NCBI GenBank assembly: GCA_035222895.1
Contig: JAVYIG010000694.1
Coordinates: 124,001 to 188,000 of the forward strand
From: Strongylocentrotus droebachiensis
Lineage: Eukaryota > Echinodermata > Echinoidea > Camarodonta > Strongylocentrotidae
Direction of reading: 5' to 3'
DNA: 64,000 nucleotides
Both the position numbers and the translations under genes were made by a program. Positions 34,601 to 45,750 of the stretch are shown here, one piece after another. The notes under the pieces were generated by a model. That model searched no databases, was not told the origin of the DNA, and saw only the letters and a list, made by a program, of their open reading frames with translations. The first letter of the stretch is position 1; each line of letters opens with the position of its first letter.

Positions 34601-37600
34601 CTAACCTCACGATAGCATAAAACTGTCAACAGTGTTGTGAAAAATAAGAGGAAAGTCTTTAAAAGAAGTATCTATGACTAGAGGGAGTGAGTTATTTAAG
34701 TGGGACCAGATTTAAAGTTTTACCAATGATAAAGATAAAGAGCTATGTGATTCTATGAATTTCAGCCCAAAATTCACATCATGCAGATTATGATCTATAC
34801 CAAAACAAAGGATAGCAATCTTTGTACGATCTACTTTAAGAGTTTTCCTTTCAAAATATAACTTTCTCCTTCAATAAAAATGTTGATACCGCAAATATCA
34901 TGTGTAATTTTAATTATTCCACACTTCCGACTCCACGAAAAAAAATCTTGAAAACAGAATGGTGTTTAGGCATTAGTTCAACTCGAAGATGTGATAACAC
35001 AACGAACTGAGAGCTTACTGTTGGAATAGCTGGTTAAGATCCTCGACCATTTCATCATTCACACCCTTCAGCTTATCACGCCTGTCGTCTGATCCTGTTT
35101 GTAACTAAAGAATAAAAACATAACAAATTAATGATATCAAATGCAGATTGATAACTGACAAAATAATACCCGTGCTTAATTCGTATATAAATTTTGTAAT
35201 TCATTTTTCCTTTCATGGTGATCAAAATATTAGGTTGGTTACATTTCCTATTCAATAACACACGCTTTTAATCATTATCGTGGAATAGTGAATCTCTGTA
35301 TTTGAAGATCGCGTTTCGGAGATTACCCCCCCCCCCCCGGAAATTCCCGGGGGACATGCCGTTTCCTTCCGAGTTTGAGAGAGGGATAGAGGTGCAGAAA
35401 TAATATACACATTTTTTTCTTACCATATTTTGAAACATCTCTGGATTCTTGTCGCCACCACGTGCTCTCTAGGCAGTGAGAGAGAGAATGAAAATTTAAA
35501 AAATATGACCAAAAAACAAACAAACAAACTACAATTAACAATACTGTTATACAGAATTATGAATTGAAAGTATAAATTATGCTAGTTTAGATCTCGAGAA
35601 AAAAACAAACTTACTTTTATTCTATCGTTTTATTTTTCTTTACGTTTTATGGCAAAAAACGTAAACCTTGAACCCAAAAGCATATCATTGCAGTATAATT
35701 TCATTTAAAAATAGCGCTTCAAGTTTGACTTGAAAAATGATATATTTACTAACCTCTGAGACTCGTCCGTGTTGGAGCTTCGTGTCATGAGTTTTAAGGT
35801 ATTTCTGCAAATAACAATCACAGGGTTTACGTTATGTCTTAGTGCAATGATTACATTTATTTTATACATTGGCTGGATATAACGGCAATATTTAAAAAAA
35901 GTATAATAAGCTATGTTTTCATTACATTCTTGCAGATGTTTACGTCATAACATTATTTTGATTAATTTGGGCATTTACCCTATTTATCTGTAGAAAAACT
36001 TGGAAAAAGAGCACCGAATCAATCTTTTTAATCAGTGGCAAATATAGCTATAGGGGCACGTGTCCCTATACCCGAAGTGTGAAGTTGTCCAGATTGTTAA
36101 TTAATTTTGTGCTAAACAGTGTGTGGTGATCAAGCAAGCCCCAAACACTGGATTTCCCCTGCTCCAGCCCGTTGCCAAATATTTTTTTGTAGATCCAGTC
36201 ACCATGACGATGAGCGAATACGATAAATAAAACAACCCGTCCTCCTCCCTCTTTTTGAAAGCACCCCCTATCTGAGGACTGCCAACATTTCCGAACCCCC
36301 CTTTCGCGGGCTTTTCGCGGGCTTTTCCTGCCTTGGAGACCCCCCTAAATCATTTCTCAAGAGTCCAAAGAGATGAGAGAAAAAAAGAATAAACACCCCC
36401 TTTTTAAAGAAATCTCCGGGTGAAAAGTTAATACACCCCTGTTTTTTAACAATTCTCGGGCCGGACTTTTTTACGCACGAAAAAGTACCCCTTTACCGGA
36501 CATTTTGGTAACACGGATGGGGTCCGTCCGTTCTCGGGGGGGGGGCGTCCCTCCCCCCTCCCACCGACGACAGGCGTCCCCGCAATGATAAGACCTATAT
36601 TCCGCCACTGTATTTCCTAAATCGTTATCGATTAAGGAATCTACTACTTCAATTAAAAATAGGAATTGTCCATCCATATAATTATTGCACATAATATAGG
36701 GTCTATTATAATCATATACCTGTGCATCTAATCCGAGTTGTTTAAATCGTCGCACAGGTTCTCCGAGCTCGTGTGTGTGGCGGATTAAGATACTCCAAAC
36801 TGCGGTACTGTCCTGTAATTCAGTTTGAGAAAGAAAAGAAATTCGTCATGAGAAAGCTTATGCGTCTTTAAGCAATGTTATAGCAAGCAGACTTCCAAAT
36901 CATTTCCTTGGTGTATCAAGCATACATTTTATAGGAAGAAGCTGGAATAAGCCTCCTCTTTGTTTAAAGGCCCACAAAAATATTAACTTTCTAAAAAGTA
37001 TAACGTTTCCTTAAAATGGAAGAAATTCCGGCCACTCACCCCCTGCCCCCCTGGATGTGCCACTGTATTTCAATAAATTAGTAGTCATTACACCTTCTGA
37101 TAAAACGAATGGCTGAACATTATATATCCAGATCTTGAGACCAGCTTTGCATGAAGAGATTAAAAATGTTCTAACATTTATTTCCGTGCAAAAATATTTG
37201 AGTAATCAGGATTTTAAAAAATGGAAACGACTTTCCTTATGAGTCTATAGTTTTATCCATCAGCTCATTATTTTGTCACACATAGATTTTCTTTTTTAGA
37301 GAGTGGTGCATTTACATTAATTGCCGTCGGGTAATACTTTTTTAACAAAGGCTATCAGAATAATCAGGAATAGTTAGCTAGAACAATGATTTTAATGCCC
37401 TTCTGCACGCGCCATAAAACAAACAAAATAACACAATAATTGTCTAAATTATGGAAAAAAGAAAATGTTTCACCTTTAATGCAACTTTGTATTCCTTATG
37501 TTTCGGCCAGAAGTCCTCGTAGAACTCAGCCAGGCACTCGTTAACATTCTGCATACATGATTTAGCTTCTGCGTAGTAAAAAAAAAACGATTAAGAAAAG

Positions 37601-38675
37601 AATATAATGTATCTCAGTAAAGGGGCGGATCATAATTGAGGTACACAAGTCGTGACAATGGTTGATGTGCATGAAAAGTATACATCAACACCAAAATTAC
37701 AATATCGTTATCAATGCAAAGTGGAATAAACAGAGTTTCAAATGAAATCATACAAAAGATATTTTACGTAACAGATATTATTGATCAAACCTGATTTACT
37801 GAACTCTTACTTTCCCGAGATTAGCTAAACACTCACCAGTCTCGCCCTCAATAGACAATAGAACAACAGTATTAGGCCTACTAGTTTAGTCTTTTTTGTC
37901 GGACGAAATCTTGAGGAAATGTAAAAGTAGGGCTTACTTGATTTTGCTTTACTTAGCAAGTTTTAAGGGGGAAACAAATGCCTTCCTAACATCGCTGCAA
38001 TACTCGAGGTTTTCATTATCCCTGTATCATCTGAAAGTCTCACTTATTAATGTGTAGGACTATCTATTTCAGAAAAAAAAACTTTACCTTTAATTGCAGC
38101 ACTGTATTGTTCAACAGCCTTCTGGAGATTGTCTACGTGAGATATTTGCTGTTTAAAGGAGAAATCAAAATCTTCGAAGAGAATGTCACCGCCAGTAACA
38201 CCGGCGACTCTTCGAGTCTGCAAAGGTTAAACAAACAACATGAAAACACCGTCATAATTTTAATAAATTATGTTTTATTCAAATCGGCCTACTAGTACTA
38301 GAGTTTTGCTATATGTTTGGATGAAAATTTGATTTGTTTAGTATCGCAGTTTGTTAAGAATTACCTTATTGTGAAGGTTCTTTCTAGAAAATAACTTTAA
38401 AGCCAACAATGGAAAACAAAACACAAATTTTACTGTTGGGACGGAGAAGTTTTTTTTTCACTTTCAAAATGAAGAAAGCAATTTTTGTTTTGCTTTATAA
38501 AATGAAATTATTTAATAGATTTTTTTCAAAACAATGATTAAGAAAAAAAGAATCTAGACAGTAACGATTCTGAAGTGTCTAGATCTACTCCTATATATTT
38601 GACCTAGGATCTATAGATAAATATCACCGCGGAAAAATGGGCAAAAATATAAAATACCTGATATGCATCTGTCAT
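31652..38675 (-). CDS. Divergent BAR-domain protein with Pro-rich tail and QDIARP repeats
   Basis: Complete 12-exon minus-strand model, 398 residues, all junctions GT-AG and in phase: 38675-38658 (ATG), 38217-38088, 37568-37474, 36812-36720, 35804-35754, 35468-35424, 35104-35019, 34534-34459, 33946-33631, 32884-32795, 32306-32214, 31755-31652 (TGA). Residues about 20-215 look like a BAR helical bundle. NECLAEFYEDFW matches the BIN helix-1 region, DEMVEDLNQLFQQR matches the D-L-EELPSLW-R block of amphiphysin, and FVIDIFKSVYTAHNDFYSE matches its YVNTFQSI...FHKE block. A Pro-rich stretch (residues 249-267, with PPPP and PPPPP) follows. Three units centred on QDIARP occur at residues 279-284, 318-323 and 348-353, and the tail is Gly-rich. 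No SH3 is present. By family knowledge it should bind or curve membranes, and its Pro-rich tail could bind SH3 proteins (inference). I do not recognise a named orthologue; BIN2-like or a lineage-specific amphiphysin relative is possible. Confidence 0.87.
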
Positions 38676-39117
38676 TTTGGCTGAGCTGCTTCCAGGTTGT
38701 TACTCTTTATCAAATATTCATTCTTCCTGCTACTTTTGTTGTCGAAACTGTTGCTATTTTTTTAAACTTAGAACCGGAGGTGGAATTTATTGCTGATTGT
38801 GAAAGTGTACGTCGTTTTTTACTTTTTTTTTAGACTCGACTTCTCTGTTTTCTTTTACAATGGTTTGCGCAACCATAGTGAGGCTAGGCATGCCCACTAT
38901 GCGCGCCTCGTAACTGTTGATTGTTACGTCACAAAAAGGTACGCGCAGTGACAGAAAAACACCTGTCACGCCTATTTGGGATAAAAAGGTACCATGTACA
39001 GAGCAACGATTTATTAAGCGGCAATGAATAAGAAAGCAGAGACCGCTATCAATGCTCAAATACATAGGCGAATGTGAGACAGAGGGAAGGGTGCTGGAGT
39101 TCTCTCTTTATACTATA

Positions 39118-39635
39118 CAGTGCGTCCCAGAAAAAAACGAAACCGAGAATTTTCGATGTTTTATCATAACTTAAATCAAATTTATGATTAATAAATGACG
39201 CATACGTGTAAAGCTTAGATCCTCCTCTTTCATTTGATGCAACTCATTTGATGCATATTTCACGTATGAGTGATTAAAAAGAATTTGAAGAAAGGGTACC
39301 AAAAAGTCATTTGGCGGGCGGTATATCTGAATTTCAAAGAAAAGATCACATTTCAAGAAAGTACTTTCATAATTATGACACCTCAATCAGGACAAATCAG
39401 CCAGGAATAACAAAGTTCTGTTTGTTTAAAGTAATGCTTTTTCCATAATTTGATTAAACGAATTCGTTTTCACTGGCTGCCTGCCGTAGCGACAAAACAG
39501 CCATGCACAAAGAAGACGAAAGACTTGATGCATGGCTGATCATCAACGAAACGGAGTTTAGTCTTTTTTTTCTACGGCAGGCATCCAGTAAAACCTCGAT
39601 AATTCTCGGTTTCGTTTTTTTTCTGGAACGCAATG
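39118..39635. mobile_element. Mariner-like MITE, CAGTGCGTCCCAG ends
   Basis: The left end CAGTGCGTCCCAGAAAAAAA continues into CGAAACCGAGAATTTTCGA. The right end is the inverted TCGATAATTCTCGGTTTCG...CTGGAACGCAATG. A nested inverted repeat (CTGCCTGCCGTAG / CTACGGCAGGCA, about 39477-39590) lies near the right end. The left flank is TA and the right flank CA, so a TA duplication is only partly supported. Confidence 0.65.
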
Positions 39636-39665
39636 CATATCCCCTTTGTATCCCCCCCCCCCCTA

Positions 39666-39731
39666 GTCTCTCTCTCAGAGAGAGACTAAAAAATGACGGA
39701 ATCACCTAAATAGGTGATTCCGTCATTTTTT
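39666..39731. repeat. Two adjacent perfect hairpins
   Basis: GTCTCTCTCTCAGAGAGAGAC is a 21-bp palindrome at 39666-39686. A 20-bp arm (39688-39707, AAAAAATGACGGAATCACCT) and its exact complement (39712-39731) follow immediately, with a 4-base loop. Confidence 0.85.
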
Positions 39732-40040
39732 CGGGTGAAGTCATTAATAATTTATTTCCCCAAAATGATACCCCCATATCCTAAGGTTAACGTTCACTCT
39801 TTATTTTCTGTTTTTCTTTCTCCATCCATTCCTTCTCTCTTTACCATCCTACATTCATTTTTTCCTTCTGGTTTCAAGAGTTATAATCATAACAAGTAAT
39901 TCATGTACACTGTAGTTGTATATTCCTTTCACCTCTCTCTTTTTGTTCAGTTCTCCCCCTCCCCCATCTCTCTCTCCTTTCTCTACTTGCTCCCCATTTC
40001 TCTCCCCCTCTCTCTATTTTTTCTCTCTCAACCCACCTAC

Positions 40041-40048
40041 CCCCCCTC

Positions 40049-40086
<38 letters not shown>
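40041..40086 (+). repeat. (CT)n microsatellite in a pyrimidine tract
   Basis: An uninterrupted CT run within a C/T-rich stretch of about 150 bases. Confidence 0.9.
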
Positions 40087-40089
<3 letters not shown>

Positions 40090-41628
40090 GAGTGCTCTTT
40101 CACATGTTCTCCTATACCTGACACTTCTAAACTGCCATATTCCAAATATAAATACAAAATATGACAACATTTTAAGGAGTTTTCTTTATAAGTCCTTGCA
40201 GATTTGGATAAGTATAGTTTTACAAATCATTACAAATGCACCACATACATGTACTTCATGTTATATTTTCCTGTCGTGTACCATAACATTCTTTATTTTA
40301 GGTTCTCTGTGATGTATGTATCTCTGCTCATTCATGACAAAAATCAAAGCCTTTATGAAGTAATATATCAATCAAAGATGATATTGTCAGGCTACAAGGA
40401 AAGAAATGGTTAAATGCAAAATCTATTCTTGTATAGATTCATGGAGCAGCTCAACTAGTGGTTCATCACCCTTCTCGCCCCCCCCCCCCAAGGTCCAATG
40501 AGACTTCTACATCCTCACAGTACCATGATCCTCATGAGGAAACCCAGTATAAAAAACAACACATTTTATGAAAACATAGCCACAAAAAAACAATACTCAA
40601 CCAATGGGATGGCTGAAACAGCTTTGCAATTATAAAGTAATAACATTATATGTATAATATCTAAATGGGTATGTTTCATTAAAGATTTGAACATGACCCT
40701 ATGAATAGTACGAAATGACCCTCAGTTTAAAAACCAGTCACGTAATCACTTGACAGTATTTAATTAGAATTAAAATGTGCAAAGTTGCTATGTTTTTAAC
40801 TTTTAAGTTAAAGAAATTTCAGTTTGACTTATCCCGGATAACATTGCAAATAAGCTTTAAATACATATAACCTTCATAAAGTTAACAGTGTTGAAGTTTA
40901 CAATCTAAATGATTGCAAAATGAAAGGAAAGAGTGACAATAATGTCAGTCTAGAACATATGAATTCTCCAACATACAATGACAAGAAGGAAACTATGTCA
41001 AACTAGTATGTGGGTGCATTAGAAAATTTACTCCTCTCCTTGAAATTAGACAAGAACAAGAAAAAGGATTTCGATCACTCCATGATTTAGACATACCTAA
41101 AGAAATCTTATAAAAGTGTAACAATAATTTTCTGAGCCATGAGCATCACTGCCGGACAGATGTCAGCACTATATATCAGAAGCTATTATTCTCATCCAAA
41201 TTCTTCTTCTTTTCTTGTTGAATGCCTCCAATCCTTGAGAAGTGCAGGGTCCTGAGGACTCTCACATAGGCAAGGAGTGTTGAGATAAAGAAATATGAAA
41301 ATACAGAGATAGAATTGTAGAGCAGACAACTTTCATTGTTGATATAGGGGTACATCAACATTAAAAATATCTCTGTATTTTTCATAATGCATGTAGTTTG
41401 CTGCATTCAATTATAGCATTTAACAAAAGTTTAACTCAAATAAACATAATCTCCAATGCCCGAACACCTACATGTTATACAAGATGTTCTTGGTACAAAG
41501 CATTTGTCCATAATATCAGATTTAATATCAAATGAAGCAATGGCACAGCTCAGGGCCGGGATGATCCACTTCTTATATTGCTTTTAAATTGTTCTAACTG
41601 CTCTGGATGAAGTCTCCAAGCTTGCTGA

Positions 41629-41835
41629 CTAAGTGTTGACAGCCTCCGTTGGAGTAGCTGGTTTGGATTCCTCCATGCCCGCTGCAAGAAGCTTATTTTT
41701 CTGCCGCACCTTTCGCTCCTCTATCATGTTGTACCATCTGGATGTGAGAACTACTCCCCCATACACAGTCAGGGTCACCATCGATAGTGTGAATCCTCGA
41801 TATAAGAAATCAGTGACCTTCTTTATTGTCGACAT
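41629..41835 (-). CDS. COX14: COX14-like cytochrome c oxidase assembly protein
   Basis: A single uninterrupted frame encodes 68 residues. COX14 is a small single-pass protein of the inner mitochondrial membrane that helps synthesise and assemble COX1 into complex IV. The recognisable core is residues 14-38: GFTLSMVTLTVYGG followed by a hydrophobic stretch, then SRWYNMIEERKVRQK. It mirrors the family pattern of a membrane segment with LTVYGG followed by an aromatic-basic tail. There is no cleavable presequence, as expected for this family. It is about ten residues longer than the human protein, with an Ala/Pro/Thr-rich C-terminus. The start is the only ATG placed correctly before the membrane segment. 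The gene is divergent from IQCB1 about 3.9 kb away. Confidence 0.85.
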   Translation of the reverse strand: MSTIKKVTDFLYRGFTLSMVTLTVYGGVVLTSRWYNMIEERKVRQKNKLLAAGMEESKPATPTEAVNT

Positions 41836-42599
41836 TTTGCCTGTGTCTCAGTATGATTAGTGAGAGTAGACTCTTGAGATCTTGATGGCTTGTAAACAAG
41901 AAAAAGCTACCAGCAAATCTATGATTTAAAAAGAAATTAAAAAGGGGCGGAGAGGGGTAAATAATTTGAAGAAATCATGATCCGTTGCAAGTATCTACCT
42001 TGCACTTGTCTTTTCAGACAAATGCAAGCCTAGTATGATTATATTATACATAATGTAGACTACTGGTAAGTTCTATAAGTGGAAACACATACAAAATTAG
42101 AATAATCAAGTTTAATTGGAACAAAAATCAACACTAAACAAGGGAAACGCTCTCGGCGGTCTCGCCTGCATTACGCAATTCGATATACTGGTAATGAAAA
42201 ATTGAGGTTGGGACATTATTTATAGGCAGGGTGGGTGGCCCATTAGCGGGCCCCCCAAATTGAAATCCTTCGTATATAATCAGTATTTTAAGTGAATACA
42301 AAGAATCATCCGAAAAATTATTTACTATTACAGTGTACATGTATGAGGCTACTGGAAATGTGTACATTAATGCACACAAACTAAAAAAGAAAAAAAAGAA
42401 TCATGTAGTACATTTGTACCTTTTGGATCTGTGCTCTTCATATACCAAAACCACAAGTTGGTCCATATACATTGGCACACTGTGTGTGCGTCCTGATAAA
42501 TTTCTAAAACAAATTTTAAATTACACAGAGGCTCTTTTAATGCATTACGCAATTCAATATGATGAAAAATTCTCATATTAAGTTGTGAAAACATAATCC

Positions 42600-43870
42600 A
42601 AGTCTACTGACCTTTGACCTTGTGACCTGTTTTTGTGTCATATGATTTGTGATACTTGATAACCCTTGGGTACAAGTTTCATTGAATTTGAACAATCAAT
42701 TTTTGAAAATATGCTAAAAATTCAAAATCTTGATGTTGATGCCACAACAAAGTCTAAGTTTGTTGACCTAAAATGACTTTTGACCTTAACTAAGTTACCC
42801 AAAATACTACTCACATGATTGGGGATACTTGATAACCCTATAGTCCAGGTTTCATTGACTATTAAAGAACTTAAACTATCAAAATTATATCAAAAATTCA
42901 AAAACTTAACCTTAGGTTAAAGGTAATACAAAGTTTTGGGAAATTTTGAAAATTGGGTGGATAGTGAATCTTTATAATTTTGATATATTTGGATGCCCCT
43001 GTGGATGTATTATAAGCACTGAAAAAATTAGCCCCTGAAAGATTTCTGTTTTCGAGAAAAATTGTATATAAAAATTTACCGGTGCTCCCGGTAAATTCTG
43101 ATAAATTCAAATAGCGCCTATGGCCGTACAATGGTAGCTGCGACCATGAAAATCTCAGAATATGTAGTTGGGATATATAATTCCAAACGGGAATAGCTAA
43201 TCGGTAGATTTTAGTCAATAAACGTTGTTTCATAGCTAAATTAATATCTTGACCTTGAGAGGGAGCTATACAACAAAGAGTTTATTTATAATTTCATAAC
43301 TTTAGACTCGAGTTCAACCGCGACAACGATCAATGTATATTGTAGGAACGCATATGCTTCCAATATGTTAATTTGAACCAAATTCATGACCCCATACCAA
43401 AACTTTGTAATACCTTTAAGTTTTTGATGATGATGCCACAACATAGTCTAATTCTGTTGACCTGAAATGACCTTTGACCTTGACTTTGTGACCTGAAATT
43501 CTACTCACATGATTGGGGATACTTGATAACCCTATAGTTCAAGTTTCATTGACTAAGAACTTAAACTATCAAAATTATATCAAAAATTAAAAAACTTAAC
43601 CTTAGGTTAAGTTTTTGATGATGCCACAACATAGTCCAAGTCTGTTAACCTGAAATGACCTTTGACCTTGACTTTGTGACCTGAAATTCTACTCACATGA
43701 TTGGGGATACTTGATAACCCTATAGTCCAAGTTTCATTGACTAAGAACTTATACTTTTAAAATTATATCAAAAATTTAAAAACTTAACCTTAGGTTAAGT
43801 TTTTGATGTTGACGCCGTCGCTGCCGTCACCAGAAAAGCGGCGCCTATGTCTCGCTTTTTTTGCTACGCA
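42600..43870 (+). repeat. Tandem repeat of about 170 bp with TGACCTTTGACCTT cores
   Basis: Units contain TGACCTTTGACCTTG, CTCACATGATTGGGGATACT, TGATAACCCTATAGTC, AAGTTTCATTGACTA and CTTAACCTTAGGTTAAGTTT. Unit starts are near 42605, 42770, 43450 and 43640. The second unit is interrupted by the TTAA element at 42921-43415. The array ends in a GC-rich GCCGTCGCTGCCGTC...GTGAGACAAAAA tail. Confidence 0.85.
42921..43415. mobile_element. TTAA-flanked MITE inserted in the tandem repeat
   Basis: TTAA (42917-42920), AGGTAATACAAAGTTTTGG at the left, CCAAAACTTTGTAATACCT at the right, TTAA (43416-43419). The other repeat units read CCTTAGGTTAAGTTTTTGAT without interruption, which is the empty site. It is 495 bp and non-coding. 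Confidence 0.92.
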
Positions 43871-44060
43871 GGTGAGACAAAAACTCAAGTAAAAGTTAAA
43901 ACATGTGGATGTCCCACTGCAAGCAGGAGACCGTTGTAATAATTTTGCCGACGAAAATGCAATTCATGTGGGAAAAATTGCACCTGCCCTTTTTGCTTTT
44001 GGATATTGATGTCAGCATGGTCAGTTATTATGAAAGTTTAAGTTAGACGGCTTCCTGCAT

Positions 44061-45087
44061 CAGGGGGCCGTTTCTCGAAACCAACTCCATGACAGTCATA
44101 TCTTTGTCGGCGACCTACAGAGATGTCATGAAGTGGATAAACCGTTTCACGAAGCCATGACAGACATGATATCGATATATCGCGATACTAGCAGCTCAAG
44201 AACATAGTCTTTGTCACGATCCATTTGATTTATCACGAATAACCCAAAACAAGTTTTGGGGCTAAAATTGTTCAAAAAGAAGCATATCAACTCTCCTAAA
44301 ATAAATACAAAATAGTGTCATTATCAAATGTAGATCATCAAACGATTTGCATATTTCTGTAAAGATTCTCAAATTGAAGAAAAACCGGTGAGTGTTTTGT
44401 TCTCGACAATCCAATCAAAAGACAGTTGAAGGATACCGTAATGTGATAGTTTATCAATACGTACTTTTTTTGTTTATTGTGACGAGGAATTTTAGGCAAA
44501 ATACCTTTTCTCAGTCAGTTTTTATTCTAGAGTCTCATAAATACTCGTTATATACCTATAATTGATTTGATATTGAAAATATAATTTGGAAGAAGTAATT
44601 AGAGAGGGAATAATAATGCACATAGGCCCCAAAGGTATGATGGTATCCTAAGAAAAGACAGTGTGTAACATTCTTATCTCTTTTATTTATATGTTATAGT
44701 TTAACGATTTGTGATTTAATGTTTATATTCAGCTTTTTAAAATTTCTGTATAATTTGTATTATCACTTCTTTACATTTGCATTTCGCATCCCAGAATATT
44801 ACGTACCAAACTCGTCTATATTTTTCTCAAAATGATAGTGAAACTAATCGTACATTTCGCAGCCCATGGAATAGCAACAAACTGACTTGTGATGGCGCTT
44901 TACAGCAATTAAAAAGATATGACGGGTTCGGAGCAGTGACAACTCGCTTGTCGGGGTAGTTGTCGCTCATCTTGGTAAAGACGGCTTCGTGAAACACTTA
45001 CTTAGCTAGCTTAGCTGACAAGTTGCGTGACAGTGTCGAGATGTCGTTGATCTTGTAGTTATGACGGTTTCGAGAAACAGCCCCCTG
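44061..45087. mobile_element. 1-kb inverted-repeat element, CAGGGGGCCGTTTC ends
   Basis: The left end CAGGGGGCCGTTTCTCGAAA pairs with the right end TTTCGAGAAACAGCCCCCTG. Further complementary words such as CCGTTTCACGAAGCC and GGCTTCGTGAAAC lie inside both arms. No target duplication is seen. CAGGGG ends are common in hAT elements, but the class is unproven. Confidence 0.65.
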
Positions 45088-45750
45088 GTGAACGGACCGC
45101 CCTCGGCCTCGGCCCAACTCAGGGGCATTTCCCCCCTACGAACACGGCCCGGTCGGAGCGCGGAGTTGAGCGCGAGCGGCTCGGCTACGGGCTAGCCGAA
45201 ACCAAAGACCAAATCTCAGCGCTCAGCTCCGTTGACCCAGAAAATGTTTACTGTTAATCTTCTCGCACATTCCTCATTTCATTAAACATTCATTCTAATA
45301 TAAGTATACAACAGATTTACTGGAACTTACTCGCTATATTACAAGGAGCCAACACAAAATCACGCACGGTCGCGCTCGCTGTTACAGTCATTTGGATGGT
45401 TGCATAATAAATTGTAAGTGGATGAGCTAAGCGAGCGCTAAGCGGAATTGAGAAGGTGGCATTGCCAATCTAACAAATCTTAAAAACAAAATTATCGGTC
45501 ATCTGTTAAATTTAAAAAAAATCGCAAAAAAATCGAAATTGTGTTGTTCCTGAAAACAATTTTTCCATTTTGTAGTCAGTATAAAAATATGAAATAATTA
45601 CTAATACAAACAAAATTGAACTCATTTAATACGGCATTACAATGGTGAACGAAGCGAATTAGAAGAAAAAGAAGTCGGCTAGTTTCTGCCAAGCGTCGCC
45701 AAGTACACATCAGATTTGAATTTTGCAGATTTTTGTCAGTGTTTTTCTTC

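Larger units (their letters stand above)
38676..41628. other. Intergenic region between the BAR gene and COX14
   Basis: No coding exon is supported. The part near 38680-38960, just upstream of the BAR-gene ATG, should contain that gene's promoter and 5' UTR; it is less AT-rich around 38880-38950, and no TATA box is obvious. It also holds a mariner-like inverted-repeat element (39118-39635), two perfect hairpins (39666-39731), a long pyrimidine stretch ending in (CT)n (about 39930-40085) and the presumed 3' UTR of COX14. Confidence 0.5.
41836..45750. other. Repeat-rich region between divergent COX14 and IQCB1
   Basis: This stretch lies upstream of both COX14 (-) and IQCB1 (+), so both promoters must lie inside it. 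No coding exon was found. Most of it is repeat: a tandem array at about 42600-43870 with an inserted TTAA element (42921-43415), and a roughly 1-kb inverted-repeat element (44061-45087). A short GC/CpG-rich block of unknown nature follows at about 45088-45240 and may be part of another repeat. A 14-bp word (GCATTACGCAATTC) occurs at about 42168 and 42542, bracketing a roughly 370-bp segment. Confidence 0.55.

Noticed and set aside
39454..40170. Ser/Leu- and Arg/Glu-rich open frames
   Set aside because: They come from the inverted-repeat element, palindromes and the CT-rich tract.
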